16,169 nt of DNA. It comes from Patescibacteria group bacterium. GTDB lineage: Bacteria; Patescibacteriota; JABMPQ01; JAHIRA01. Shown here one piece after another: positions 7,240 to 13,951 of the stretch (positions within the stretch are counted from its first letter, which is position 1; every line of letters starts with the position of its first letter). The translations under genes and the position numbers were made by a program. The notes below the pieces were generated by a model, which saw nothing but the letters and a program-made list of their open reading frames with translations, was not told where the DNA came from and searched no databases. The stretch spans positions 1 through 16,169 of the forward strand of contig JAHIRA010000167.1 of NCBI GenBank assembly GCA_018818905.1, read 5' to 3'.

Positions 7240-7380
7240 CTAAACGGAAAGTTTTTGTCGTTTTTTACGACGACGTCTGGCAATCACTTTTTGACCGCCG
7301 GCACTTTTCATGCGAGCTCTAAAACCATGAGTTTTGGCTCTTTTTCTTTTCTTGGGCTGATAAGTTCTTTTCGTTGACAT
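7240..7380 (-). CDS. rpmH: Large ribosomal subunit protein bL34
   Basis: ATG 7380-7378 opens a 46-codon frame ending in TAG 7242-7240. The product starts [20 protein letters not shown] and continues with '[19 protein letters not shown]'; these are the bL34 hallmarks (TxQPxxxxxxxxHGFxxRMxTxxGxxVxxxRRxKGR). It is a very basic small protein of the large ribosomal subunit. It is the first gene of the rnpA-yidD-yidC-jag cluster and has a strong promoter upstream, giving a leader of about 28 nt with no Shine-Dalgarno sequence. The C-terminal 'KKRQKLSV' replaces the more common 'KGRKRLSA'-like ending. Confidence 0.96.
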   Translation of the reverse strand: MSTKRTYQPKKRKRAKTHGFRARMKSAGGQKVIARRRRKKRQKLSV

Positions 7381-7414
7381 ATTTATCTAGCAATTAAAAA
7401 ACTGACTTAGCGCA

Positions 7415-7443
7415 ATTGTAACAAGGATAATCCCCTCTGTAAA
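7415..7443 (-). promoter_or_regulatory. Promoter for the rpmH-rnpA-yidD-yidC-jag operon
   Basis: On the minus strand, TTTACA (7443-7438), a 17 bp spacer and TACAAT (7420-7415) match the sigma70 consensus at 5 of 6 positions in both boxes. The predicted start at about 7408 gives a leader of roughly 28 nt before rpmH. The -35 box lies inside the dyad at 7434-7455. Confidence 0.7.
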
Positions 7444-7455
7444 CCCTTTCAGAGG
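7434..7455. repeat. 6 bp dyad in the rpmH/prs divergent region, possible operator
   Basis: CCTCTG (7434-7439) and CAGAGG (7450-7455) are a perfect inverted repeat with 10 bases between. It covers the rpmH -35 box and ends 3 bp before the prs -35 box, so a bound dimeric protein could affect both promoters. It is not followed by a U run on either strand, so it is not a terminator. Chance occurrence is possible with a 6 bp arm. Confidence 0.3.
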
Positions 7456-7457
7456 TC

Positions 7458-7486
7458 TTGTCTATTTAGAATAAATAAATTATCAT
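7458..7486 (+). promoter_or_regulatory. Promoter for prs-tyrS, placed for leaderless transcription
   Basis: TTGTCT (7458-7463), a 17 bp AT-rich spacer and TATCAT (7481-7486) match the sigma70 consensus at 4 and 5 of 6 positions. Transcription normally starts about 7 bp after the -10 box, which falls on the A of the prs ATG at 7493. No Shine-Dalgarno lies upstream of that ATG, which fits a leaderless mRNA. An ATG at 7485 is followed after two codons by a stop and is not a gene start. Confidence 0.55.
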
Positions 7487-7492
7487 GAAAGC

Positions 7493-8404
7493 ATGAAACC
7501 TATTATTTTAGGCGGGACAAGCAATCCAAGCCTAGCCACAAAAATTGCCAAAGAACTCAACACTAAACTAGGTTCTCTTGAGATAGAGCGTTTTTCTGAT
7601 GGCGAAATTTACGTCAACATCAAAGAGAAACTCAAAGGTAAAGAAGTCTTTATCATTCAATCATGTTCCAACCCAGCCAATGAGCACCTAATGGAAACAC
7701 TTTTAACTATTGACGCAGCCAAAAGAAGTAAGGCCAAAAAAGTGACGGTAGTTTTTCCTTTTTATCCTTATAGAAGACAAGAGCGGCAAGTTAAGCCCGG
7801 AGAAGCCATTAGTGCTGAATTGGTCGCCAAACTTGTTGAAGCGGCCGGAGCTGACGCTGTTATTGCTGCCAATCTCCACTCTACCACCATTGAACCTTTT
7901 TTCAAGATACCAATTACTCATGTTAGACTATGGGACATCTTCATTAACTATTATAAGAAAAAAATAGGTTCTACACATAATTTTGTTGTCGTGGCTCCCG
8001 ACGCCGGCAGTATGCGTCGTTCCAAAACTATAGCCCAAGGCCTAGGCATTCCGCTGGTATTGGTAGAAAAATCTCGCCCTAAACACGACGTTGTAGAGAT
8101 AAGCAATATTGTCGGTGAAGTCGAGAACAAAAACATCATCATGATTGATGATGAAATAAACACTGCCGACACGCTCTTGAGCGTCGCTGAGGCTCTGCAA
8201 AATCTAGGAGCTAAAGACGTTTTCTTTGCTGCCGTCCATGCCGTATTGTCAGGCCCAGCTATTAAAAGAATCAAGAAACCATATTTAAAAGAAATTGCCG
8301 TCACCGACACCGTGCGCCTACACAAAGAAAAACAACTTGCTAAAATAAAAGTCCTGACCGCTGCCAAAGAAATTGCTACTGCCATAAAAAAAGAAACATT
8401 ATGA
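7493..8404 (+). CDS. prs: Ribose-phosphate pyrophosphokinase (PRPP synthetase)
   Basis: It makes phosphoribosyl pyrophosphate from ribose 5-phosphate and ATP for nucleotide, His/Trp and cofactor synthesis. The 303-residue length is normal. Motifs in order: 'RFSDGEIYV' (33-41); the ATP-binding 'YPYRRQERQ' (91-99); 'NLHS' with His129 (127-130), where Asp-Leu-His is usual; 'VVVAPDAGSMRRSK' (165-178) with metal-binding Asp170; 'VEKSRP' (191-196) with the flexible-loop Lys193 and Arg195; and the PRPP-binding loop 'IDDEINTADT' (218-227), usually DDxxDTxGT. Several signature positions are conservatively changed, but the layout is plainly Prs. It is the first gene of a two-gene operon: its TGA overlaps the tyrS ATG. 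It has a leaderless-type promoter and no Shine-Dalgarno sequence. Confidence 0.93.
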   Translation: MKPIILGGTSNPSLATKIAKELNTKLGSLEIERFSDGEIYVNIKEKLKGKEVFIIQSCSNPANEHLMETLLTIDAAKRSKAKKVTVVFPFYPYRRQERQVKPGEAISAELVAKLVEAAGADAVIAANLHSTTIEPFFKIPITHVRLWDIFINYYKKKIGSTHNFVVVAPDAGSMRRSKTIAQGLGIPLVLVEKSRPKHDVVEISNIVGEVENKNIIMIDDEINTADTLLSVAEALQNLGAKDVFFAAVHAVLSGPAIKRIKKPYLKEIAVTDTVRLHKEKQLAKIKVLTAAKEIATAIKKETL

Positions 8405-9597
8405 GCTCCAAAGCCATTAATCACTTGCTAGAAAGAAACGTTAGTGAAGTCATTGTCAAAACAGACCTCAAAAAACAACTTGAAGACAAAAAGAAACTCA
8501 AAGTTTATCTAGGGGTTGACCCTTCTGGGCCCACTATCCATTTGGGCCACGCTGTAGTTCTTAGGAAACTAAAAGAATTCCAAGATTTGGGACACGAGAT
8601 TATTCTTTTGATTGGTGATTTTACAGCTCAAATTGGCGATCCTACCGGCAATAGCAAAACAAGAGTCCCGCTGAGTAAGGCTGAGATTGCCAAGAATTTT
8701 CACGACTATCAGGCACAGGCGACCAAAATCATTGCTTTTGATGGCGACAATCCAGCCCAGATAAGATTTAATAGTAGCTGGCTAGGAAAACTCACTTTCG
8801 AAGATCTTATAAAATATGCCGCTTGCTTTACTGTTCAGCAAATGCTTGAGAGAGACATGTTTGAAAAAAGAATCAAAGAAGAAAAGCCTATTGGTCTACA
8901 CGAATTCTTCTACCCTCTCATGCAAGGTTATGATAGCGTTGCTCTTGAAGCCGACGTTGAGATTGGTGGGACTGATCAAACCTTCAATATGCTCTGTGGC
9001 CGCACTCTCAGACAAAAACTAGACAGCCAAGATAAACAAGTTCTAACTGTCCCACTTTTGCTGGGTACTGACGGCCGCAAAATGAGTAAGTCTTTTCATA
9101 ACGACATCGGCATCAACGAGAGCCCCAAAGAACAATTTGGCAAGATTATGTCAATGAAGGACGAGTTGATTATTGATTACTTCAAGCTCTGTACCAATCT
9201 AAATGTTGATGAGATTAAACTCATCAACAAGTCACTCGAAAAAGGTGAGAATCCTCGAAACATCAAAGCCAGACTAGGTTTAGAAATTGTCACTCTCTAT
9301 CACGGTGAGGAAGCAGCCAAAAAAGCTTCGGAAGAATTTGATCAAATTTTTAAAGACAAAAAAAAACCAAGTCAAATACCAGTCCTAGACCTAACAGCTC
9401 AACCTGTGCCTGTCGTAGATTTAGTAGCTAGCGCTGACAGCACTGCTAGTCGTGGCGAAATCAAGAGACTGTGTAAGCAAGGTGGCATTAAAATCAATAA
9501 CCAGAAAGAAATAGACTTTCAAAAAAAGATCACCCCTAAAACAGGGATGATCTTGCAAATCGGTAAACGAAAGTTTTTTGAGATCAAAATAAAATAA
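8401..9597 (+). CDS. tyrS: Tyrosyl-tRNA synthetase
   Basis: This 398-residue class I aminoacyl-tRNA synthetase charges tRNA-Tyr. The catalytic Rossmann domain shows 'YLGVDPSGPTIHLGHAV' with the HIGH-type motif HLGH (47-50), 'DFTAQIGDPTG' (73-83), 'YPLMQGYDSVAL' (171-182), 'IGGTDQTFNMLCGR' (188-201) and KMSKS (227-231). The C-terminus (about 345-398) is an S4 RNA-binding domain ('SRGEIKRLCKQGGIKINN'). The motif style is closer to the TyrZ branch than to E. coli TyrS; that subgroup call is tentative. Translation is coupled to prs through an ATGA overlap. It ends 5 bp before the convergent kinase gene, and no clear terminator fits in between. Confidence 0.94.
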   Translation: MSSKAINHLLERNVSEVIVKTDLKKQLEDKKKLKVYLGVDPSGPTIHLGHAVVLRKLKEFQDLGHEIILLIGDFTAQIGDPTGNSKTRVPLSKAEIAKNFHDYQAQATKIIAFDGDNPAQIRFNSSWLGKLTFEDLIKYAACFTVQQMLERDMFEKRIKEEKPIGLHEFFYPLMQGYDSVALEADVEIGGTDQTFNMLCGRTLRQKLDSQDKQVLTVPLLLGTDGRKMSKSFHNDIGINESPKEQFGKIMSMKDELIIDYFKLCTNLNVDEIKLINKSLEKGENPRNIKARLGLEIVTLYHGEEAAKKASEEFDQIFKDKKKPSQIPVLDLTAQPVPVVDLVASADSTASRGEIKRLCKQGGIKINNQKEIDFQKKITPKTGMILQIGKRKFFEIKIK

Positions 9598-9602
9598 CAA
9601 TT

Positions 9603-10628
9603 CTAGAGCTTTTCTTTGGTGGCCTCAAGAAGTCTTGTGATCATTTTGGCGCTGTCCTCAGTAGCTTCTTCCCAACGAATGACGTGGATTGTTATTTTTA
9701 TGATAGTCTTGGCCTCAAAAAGATTAATCGCCTCGACAGTATAATCATCTTTGTTAATAACTTCAAAGTATCCAGACAAAAACTTCTGACGCAAACCCTC
9801 AATACGCTTTTCTCCTAAAACTTTTCTTTGACTAAAGCCAAAGTAACCTTTTGAAAACTGAGCTAGAAAATCTCCCACGTCGCTTTCTCTGGCAAAAATA
9901 TGCGCGGCAGAAAAGTCGATGAAATATATTTTATCACCGATAATAATATTTTTGGGATGGAAGTCGCCATGGGTAAAGGATTGGTTCTTGAGGTATCGAC
10001 CTTCTTGTTGATATATTTTTTGGGTGACAGTTCGAAGCTCTTGTTTTTTTCTTTCTTCTAGTCGACTATTGTTAATGGAGCCTAGGCTGTATTCCAAAAA
10101 TTCTTCTTTATCCTCTTTTTCATAGTTATATTGCGGAGCTATCTGAGGTGGAATTTGATGCAGCCTTCCTAGAGCGCTCCCCACAGTTTGAAAAATTTCT
10201 TCTAGGTTATCTTGGCCTTTTTCTATTTCTTTAATTAGAGGCTCACCAGGGGCACTAAAATAGAAGAGGGTATTAATATTGTCAAAATAGCCAAGAGGCT
10301 TACTGACCTGAACCGGACCTTGATTAAAGCCCGACTCATAAACATGTTTAAGGTATTGATAAATAGGCTTCCAGAGTCCTGTGACGTGAGCGACGCCAAA
10401 AATTTCTCTCTCTTTTCCCGCATAAGACAAAGTATAGCGGACAACAAGAGAAATTAGCTCAGGACCTTCTAGAAATTCTTTGAAGGTTTTGATTTCAAGA
10501 ACACTAATTTTCTGTGCTTCCTGCTTGTCAAACAAGGCTTTCTGGAAAACAGGAGAATTGAAAAAGTTATTTATAAAATCTTTGTCGATGATATTTTTGA
10601 TGTCGAAATTTTGCATATCTTGCCTCAT
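9603..10628 (-). CDS. APH-fold small-molecule kinase (aminoglycoside phosphotransferase/choline kinase-like)
   Basis: This is a 341-residue cytoplasmic protein. Kinase-like catalytic motifs are clear in the C-terminal half: the Brenner motif 'HGDFHPKN' (220-227, catalytic Asp222 and metal-binding Asn227), then 'YFIDFSAA' (235-242, metal-binding Asp238, the DFG equivalent) and 'ESDVGDFLAQF' (248-258). This is the PF01636 APH-family pattern. The N-lobe is poorly conserved; Lys51-type residues around 'KTFKEFLEG' cannot be assigned with confidence. The family phosphorylates small hydroxyl compounds, including choline, sugars (methylthioribose, maltose, fructosamine) and aminoglycosides. The ATG overlaps the TGA of the upstream GH15 gene (ATGA), so the two are made together. 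I infer a sugar or sugar-derived substrate rather than an antibiotic. The ATG at codon 5 is a less likely start. Confidence 0.8.
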   Translation of the reverse strand: MRQDMQNFDIKNIIDKDFINNFFNSPVFQKALFDKQEAQKISVLEIKTFKEFLEGPELISLVVRYTLSYAGKEREIFGVAHVTGLWKPIYQYLKHVYESGFNQGPVQVSKPLGYFDNINTLFYFSAPGEPLIKEIEKGQDNLEEIFQTVGSALGRLHQIPPQIAPQYNYEKEDKEEFLEYSLGSINNSRLEERKKQELRTVTQKIYQQEGRYLKNQSFTHGDFHPKNIIIGDKIYFIDFSAAHIFARESDVGDFLAQFSKGYFGFSQRKVLGEKRIEGLRQKFLSGYFEVINKDDYTVEAINLFEAKTIIKITIHVIRWEEATEDSAKMITRLLEATKEKL

Positions 10629-11707
10629 GATTTAAGAAAGCCCAAATGTTTGCTGGCCACAATAAACATAGCATGACTCCATGCCAGCGGCTTAATGCCT
10701 TCTCTAAAGTCTTCAAATATTTGCTCGGGAATAAAACCATCGTCATCAATTTTGTCCAAGACCCAGAAGTAATACTCTTCAGATTTATTACGATCTCCTT
10801 TGGTAGCATAATAAATTGCCATCCAGAAGTTGAGAATCGGCCAAGCACCTCCGCCTTCGTGACCACTACCTTCCCCGTCATAATAATCCATCTCAAAACG
10901 ATGGACACCACCGTTTTCAACAATTTTTTCTTCCATCATTTTAACAGTATTGATCATTCTTTCGTCGTTAGCTTCTACAGCTTCAAATGGATAGACCAAG
11001 CCAAGTAACGAGGCGTCAACGTTAAAGTCATCTATTCTGCCATGGTTTCTAAGAAAATATTGTCGCTCTTTGCTATAGGCTTGCCCCACCAACTCTAGCA
11101 TCTGAGAAGATGCTTTGGCCCAACTGGGATTGTTTATTAGTTGGTCAGCAAGCATCAAACCTCGACCACAGGCGGCCAAAGAATAGGTGAAGTTGTTTTC
11201 CATTTTGGTTGAGGTTCGTCGGGCACCCTCTTCCCACAGATCAACAGTGTTTTTGAAAAAGTATTTGCCCTTCCACTCAGAAACAAGTCCATCAGCGAGT
11301 CTTCTAATTAAAACTTCATGCTCTCTACATTTATCACGCTCATCTTTGAGATGCTCATAGATAGCCCATAGAATTGTCCCGGCCTGATCAGGCTGAAACT
11401 GACCGCTACCCTCTTTGCGCCCATTGGTAGCATAGCGCTCAAAGAGAAGTCCTTCTTTAACAAAGTCCTCGGGTCTACTTTCTAGCCAGGCAAGAAAAGG
11501 GTTTGTAATATCAAGACCAATCATATCAGCGGCAACGCAAATATATGCCGCGTCTCTGGGCCAAACATAGTGATAATTCTTGGCGTGTCTAGGATAGTAG
11601 GGCTGATCGGTATTGGCCGCCACAATGCCCCCGTTAATAACAGAAACGTCTTTTATTACTTCCTTGCTTCGCTCAATAGTTTTTTGGATTTTATCTTCTT
11701 GGGTCAT
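10625..11707 (-). CDS. Cytoplasmic glycoside hydrolase family 15 enzyme (glucoamylase/trehalase-like)
   Basis: This 360-residue protein corresponds to an (alpha/alpha)6-barrel catalytic domain alone. Visible GH15 motifs are 'YHYVWPRDAAY' (46-56, substrate-binding Trp/Arg/Asp), 'DLWEEGARR' (156-164, Glu159 aligned with the general acid), 'NNFTYSLAACGRG' (171-183) and 'GFIPEQIFEDF' (324-334, Glu328 aligned with the general base), followed by 'PLAWSHA'. Both catalytic Glu residues are present, so it should be an active inverting hydrolase on alpha-glucosides such as maltooligosaccharides, dextran-like linkages or trehalose. It lacks the N-terminal beta-sandwich domain of typical bacterial GH15 enzymes and has no signal peptide. 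I chose ATG 11707-11705 because it overlaps the TGA of the upstream glycosyltransferase (ATGA). The frame extends to an ATG at 11803, which would add 32 residues overlapping that gene by 100 bp and is unlikely. Confidence 0.85.
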   Translation of the reverse strand: MTQEDKIQKTIERSKEVIKDVSVINGGIVAANTDQPYYPRHAKNYHYVWPRDAAYICVAADMIGLDITNPFLAWLESRPEDFVKEGLLFERYATNGRKEGSGQFQPDQAGTILWAIYEHLKDERDKCREHEVLIRRLADGLVSEWKGKYFFKNTVDLWEEGARRTSTKMENNFTYSLAACGRGLMLADQLINNPSWAKASSQMLELVGQAYSKERQYFLRNHGRIDDFNVDASLLGLVYPFEAVEANDERMINTVKMMEEKIVENGGVHRFEMDYYDGEGSGHEGGGAWPILNFWMAIYYATKGDRNKSEEYYFWVLDKIDDDGFIPEQIFEDFREGIKPLAWSHAMFIVASKHLGFLKS

Positions 11708-12822
11708 ATCTTTTTGCCCCTTTCGATAACTCTTTTGTAAATAACTTCGTACTTCTCGACCATTCTTTTTTCCGAAAACATCTGCTCGACTCGTTTGCGA
11801 CAATTTTTTCTTTTAATCTGGTCAATCTTTTTGACCGCCTCTATCATCCCCGCCCTGTCTTTGACAATGAAGCCAGTCACTCCATCCTTGATAATTTCTG
11901 GAACTGAGCCGCGATCATAGGCAATGACCGGTGTTCCACAAGACATAGCCTCAATCATCACCATGCCAAAAGGCTCTTCCCATTCTATTGGGAAAAGAAT
12001 GGCTTTGGCGTGCTTCAGAAATTCAATCTTGTCTTGGCCCATAACAAAACCAGCTCGCTGAATTTTCTTGCCAAAATATGGTTCAATGTTTTTTTTGAAG
12101 TAAACGGTTTTGTGACGACCAAAGTAATCACCAGCCACCCGAAGTCTCATATCAAGTTTCTTGGCGACTTGAATAGCGGTATGAACACCTTTAACCCTTT
12201 CAAATCGACCAATGAAAGCCAGGTAATCCCGCGGTGTATCGTTGAAGACGAATTCGTCCGTATCAATGCCGTTATAAGCCGTGCCCACATAATTTAAGTT
12301 GGGCATGGGGCGTCTTTGGGCCCGACTAATAGAAACATAGTTAGCTTTGCAATGCTTTTGAAATAACCAGGCTCTTTTGCTAATTTTGTCTTTCATGCCC
12401 GGCAAAGGATCATGAAGAGTAATCAAAGAGCGAGGTTTAGTAAAAGAAGTGATAAAAAGTGACAAGAAATCGTGAAAATGGTGCACAACATCAAGCTCGC
12501 CTTTTTCTAAATGCATGTAAGCTTTTTCGGCTAGCCCCATTTCATAGTATGTTTGCATAATCCGAAAAGACTCTGGCTGCTTTTTCTTGAAAGTGTGAGC
12601 TGTAATGCCATAGTGAGCCAGATGATTGGCAAACAAAGAACTGTCCCCGGCAACAAGGTCGGCTTTGGTTTTGACTGAAGATGCTCCGTAGTAACGCACT
12701 TGATGACCTTTTTCGACCAGACCATTGGCAAGAGCTACTCCCAAATCATGAGGAGCAAAAATAAGTTTGGGAAAAAATTTACGCTCAGTAAAAAGTGAGG
12801 GGACAAGGATGCCTATTTTCAT
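11704..12822 (-). CDS. GT4 family glycosyltransferase, tandem copy 4 (adjacent to GH15)
   Basis: This 372-residue GT-B enzyme starts 'MKIGILVPSL'. N-terminal acceptor half: 'FAPHDLGVALANGLVEKGH' (22-40) and 'VVHHFHDF' (112-119). C-terminal donor half: 'YNGID' (183-187), 'FIGRFERVKGVHTAI' (203-217, phosphate-binding Arg206 and Lys211), 'WEEPFGMVMIEAMSCGTP' (281-298) with EX7E at Glu283 and Glu291, and 'YDRGSVPEIIKDGVTGF' (302-318). It is closest in the window to the next copy, 12841-13938, sharing the 'FAP.DL..ALA.GL..KGH', 'HHFH.F.SLF' and 'LHDPLP' blocks, so these two look like a more recent duplication. It has no signal peptide or clear membrane helix. The 3' end overlaps GH15 by 4 bp. Donor and acceptor are unknown. 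Confidence 0.88.
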   Translation of the reverse strand: MKIGILVPSLFTERKFFPKLIFAPHDLGVALANGLVEKGHQVRYYGASSVKTKADLVAGDSSLFANHLAHYGITAHTFKKKQPESFRIMQTYYEMGLAEKAYMHLEKGELDVVHHFHDFLSLFITSFTKPRSLITLHDPLPGMKDKISKRAWLFQKHCKANYVSISRAQRRPMPNLNYVGTAYNGIDTDEFVFNDTPRDYLAFIGRFERVKGVHTAIQVAKKLDMRLRVAGDYFGRHKTVYFKKNIEPYFGKKIQRAGFVMGQDKIEFLKHAKAILFPIEWEEPFGMVMIEAMSCGTPVIAYDRGSVPEIIKDGVTGFIVKDRAGMIEAVKKIDQIKRKNCRKRVEQMFSEKRMVEKYEVIYKRVIERGKKI

Positions 12823-12840
12823 GTTTTTTCATTATTAAAG

Positions 12841-13938
12841 CTAGGAAATAATTTGTCGATAAGTCTCTAGGTAAGAATCAACCATACTTTCGAGACTGAA
12901 GTTTTCTTCAACCCACAAACGACAATCTTTCCTTTGAATTTTTTCTACAAAATCAACTGCTTTCATCATAGCAGAAATATCATGACAGATAAATCCCGTT
13001 TTCCCATCTTTGACAACCTCCGGAACTGAGCCATGGTTAAAGGCTAGGACCGGCGTACCGCATGACATAGCTTCAGTCATCACTAAACCAAAAGGCTCTT
13101 CCCACTCAATAGGAAAAAGCAGAGCCCGAGCTCCAGATAACAGTTTGGCCATTTTTTCCGGGCTTAACAGTCCCAGATCTTCAATATTATCGCCCAAATA
13201 AGGCTTTATTTCTTGCTGATAGTATTCGTCACTAGCATCTACTGCTCCAGCTATTTTGAGCTTCAGATTTTTCTCACGACAAACTTTAATCGCCGTATGA
13301 AGACCCTTCTTTTTGACATATCTACCAGCAAAAACAAAGTAGTCCTGAGCTTTGTCTTGATAAGAAAATAGATCCGTATTAATGCCATTGTAAACCGTGT
13401 TGACAAAGTTTAATTCAGAAAAAGGTTGACGCTGAGAATGGCTAATAGAAACATATTTGGCTCGCTTGTGGGTGCCAAAGAGCCATCTTCTTTCGTTATT
13501 TGTGTCAGAAGCTGGTAGCGGATCATGTAAGGTTACCAAAGAATTTTTGTTTTTGAAGAGAGAAGCAAAGAAGAGGGAGTAGAAATTATGAAAATGGTGC
13601 ACTAATTCTACTTTTCCTGACAATTGATCATGATAAACCTTCTCAAGAAGATCAAGTTCAAAATAAGATCTGAGGCGACTGTATTCAAATTGATGTTTGA
13701 CTCGGAAATCCTGAGCCGATAGACCGGTTTCTTGTAGCCTTCTTGTGAAAGGACCCGTCTCACCCGAGACAAGATGAGCTTCGGTTTGTGTCGACGGAGC
13801 ACCATAAAAAAACACCTCGTGTCCTTTTTGAGTTAAGCCATCAGCCAAGGCAATAGCTAAATCATAAGGAGCAAAAATTTGCTGTCCAAAAAGAGTCTCT
13901 TCTGTTTGCAAAGCAGGGACAGTTATGGCTATTTTCAT
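12841..13938 (-). CDS. GT4 family glycosyltransferase, tandem copy 3
   Basis: This 365-residue GT-B enzyme is closely related to the 11704-12822 product. Motifs: 'FAPYDLAIALADGLTQKGH' (22-40), 'LVHHFHNFYSLF' (112-123), 'LHDPLP' (137-142), 'YNGINTDLF' (183-191), 'FAGRYVKKKGLHTAI' (203-217), EX7E at Glu281-Glu289 within 'WEEPFGLVMTEAMSCGTP', and 'HGSVPEVVKDGKTGF' (302-316). The conserved 'YNGI.TD.F' and 'VSIS..QR' blocks in both copies suggest the same class of substrates. The gap to the next gene is 18 bp and there is no Shine-Dalgarno sequence. In the upstream direction it follows the 13952-14995 gene by 13 bp. A soluble cytoplasmic location is inferred. Confidence 0.88.
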   Translation of the reverse strand: MKIAITVPALQTEETLFGQQIFAPYDLAIALADGLTQKGHEVFFYGAPSTQTEAHLVSGETGPFTRRLQETGLSAQDFRVKHQFEYSRLRSYFELDLLEKVYHDQLSGKVELVHHFHNFYSLFFASLFKNKNSLVTLHDPLPASDTNNERRWLFGTHKRAKYVSISHSQRQPFSELNFVNTVYNGINTDLFSYQDKAQDYFVFAGRYVKKKGLHTAIKVCREKNLKLKIAGAVDASDEYYQQEIKPYLGDNIEDLGLLSPEKMAKLLSGARALLFPIEWEEPFGLVMTEAMSCGTPVLAFNHGSVPEVVKDGKTGFICHDISAMMKAVDFVEKIQRKDCRLWVEENFSLESMVDSYLETYRQIIS

Positions 13939-13951
13939 TTATCTTCTAATT

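Noticed and set aside
7257..7271. GTCGT/ACGAC inverted repeat near the end of rpmH as a terminator
   Set aside because: It lies within the rpmH coding sequence, is followed by an A run on the coding strand, and rnpA follows at once.
7381..7492. Origin of replication upstream of rpmH
   Set aside because: Only 112 bp, no convincing DnaA boxes, and fully explained by two promoters.
9598..9602. Bidirectional terminator between tyrS and the convergent kinase gene
   Set aside because: Only 5 bp separate the genes and no stem with a U run was found on either side.
9603..10628. Antibiotic resistance (aminoglycoside phosphotransferase)
   Set aside because: The fold motifs are shared by many metabolic kinases, and coupling to GH15 points to metabolism.
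11708..11803. Extended N-terminus of the GH15 gene starting at ATG 11803
   Set aside because: It would overlap the upstream glycosyltransferase by 100 bp, adds a basic stretch with no GH15 similarity, and ATG 11707 forms a standard ATGA overlap.
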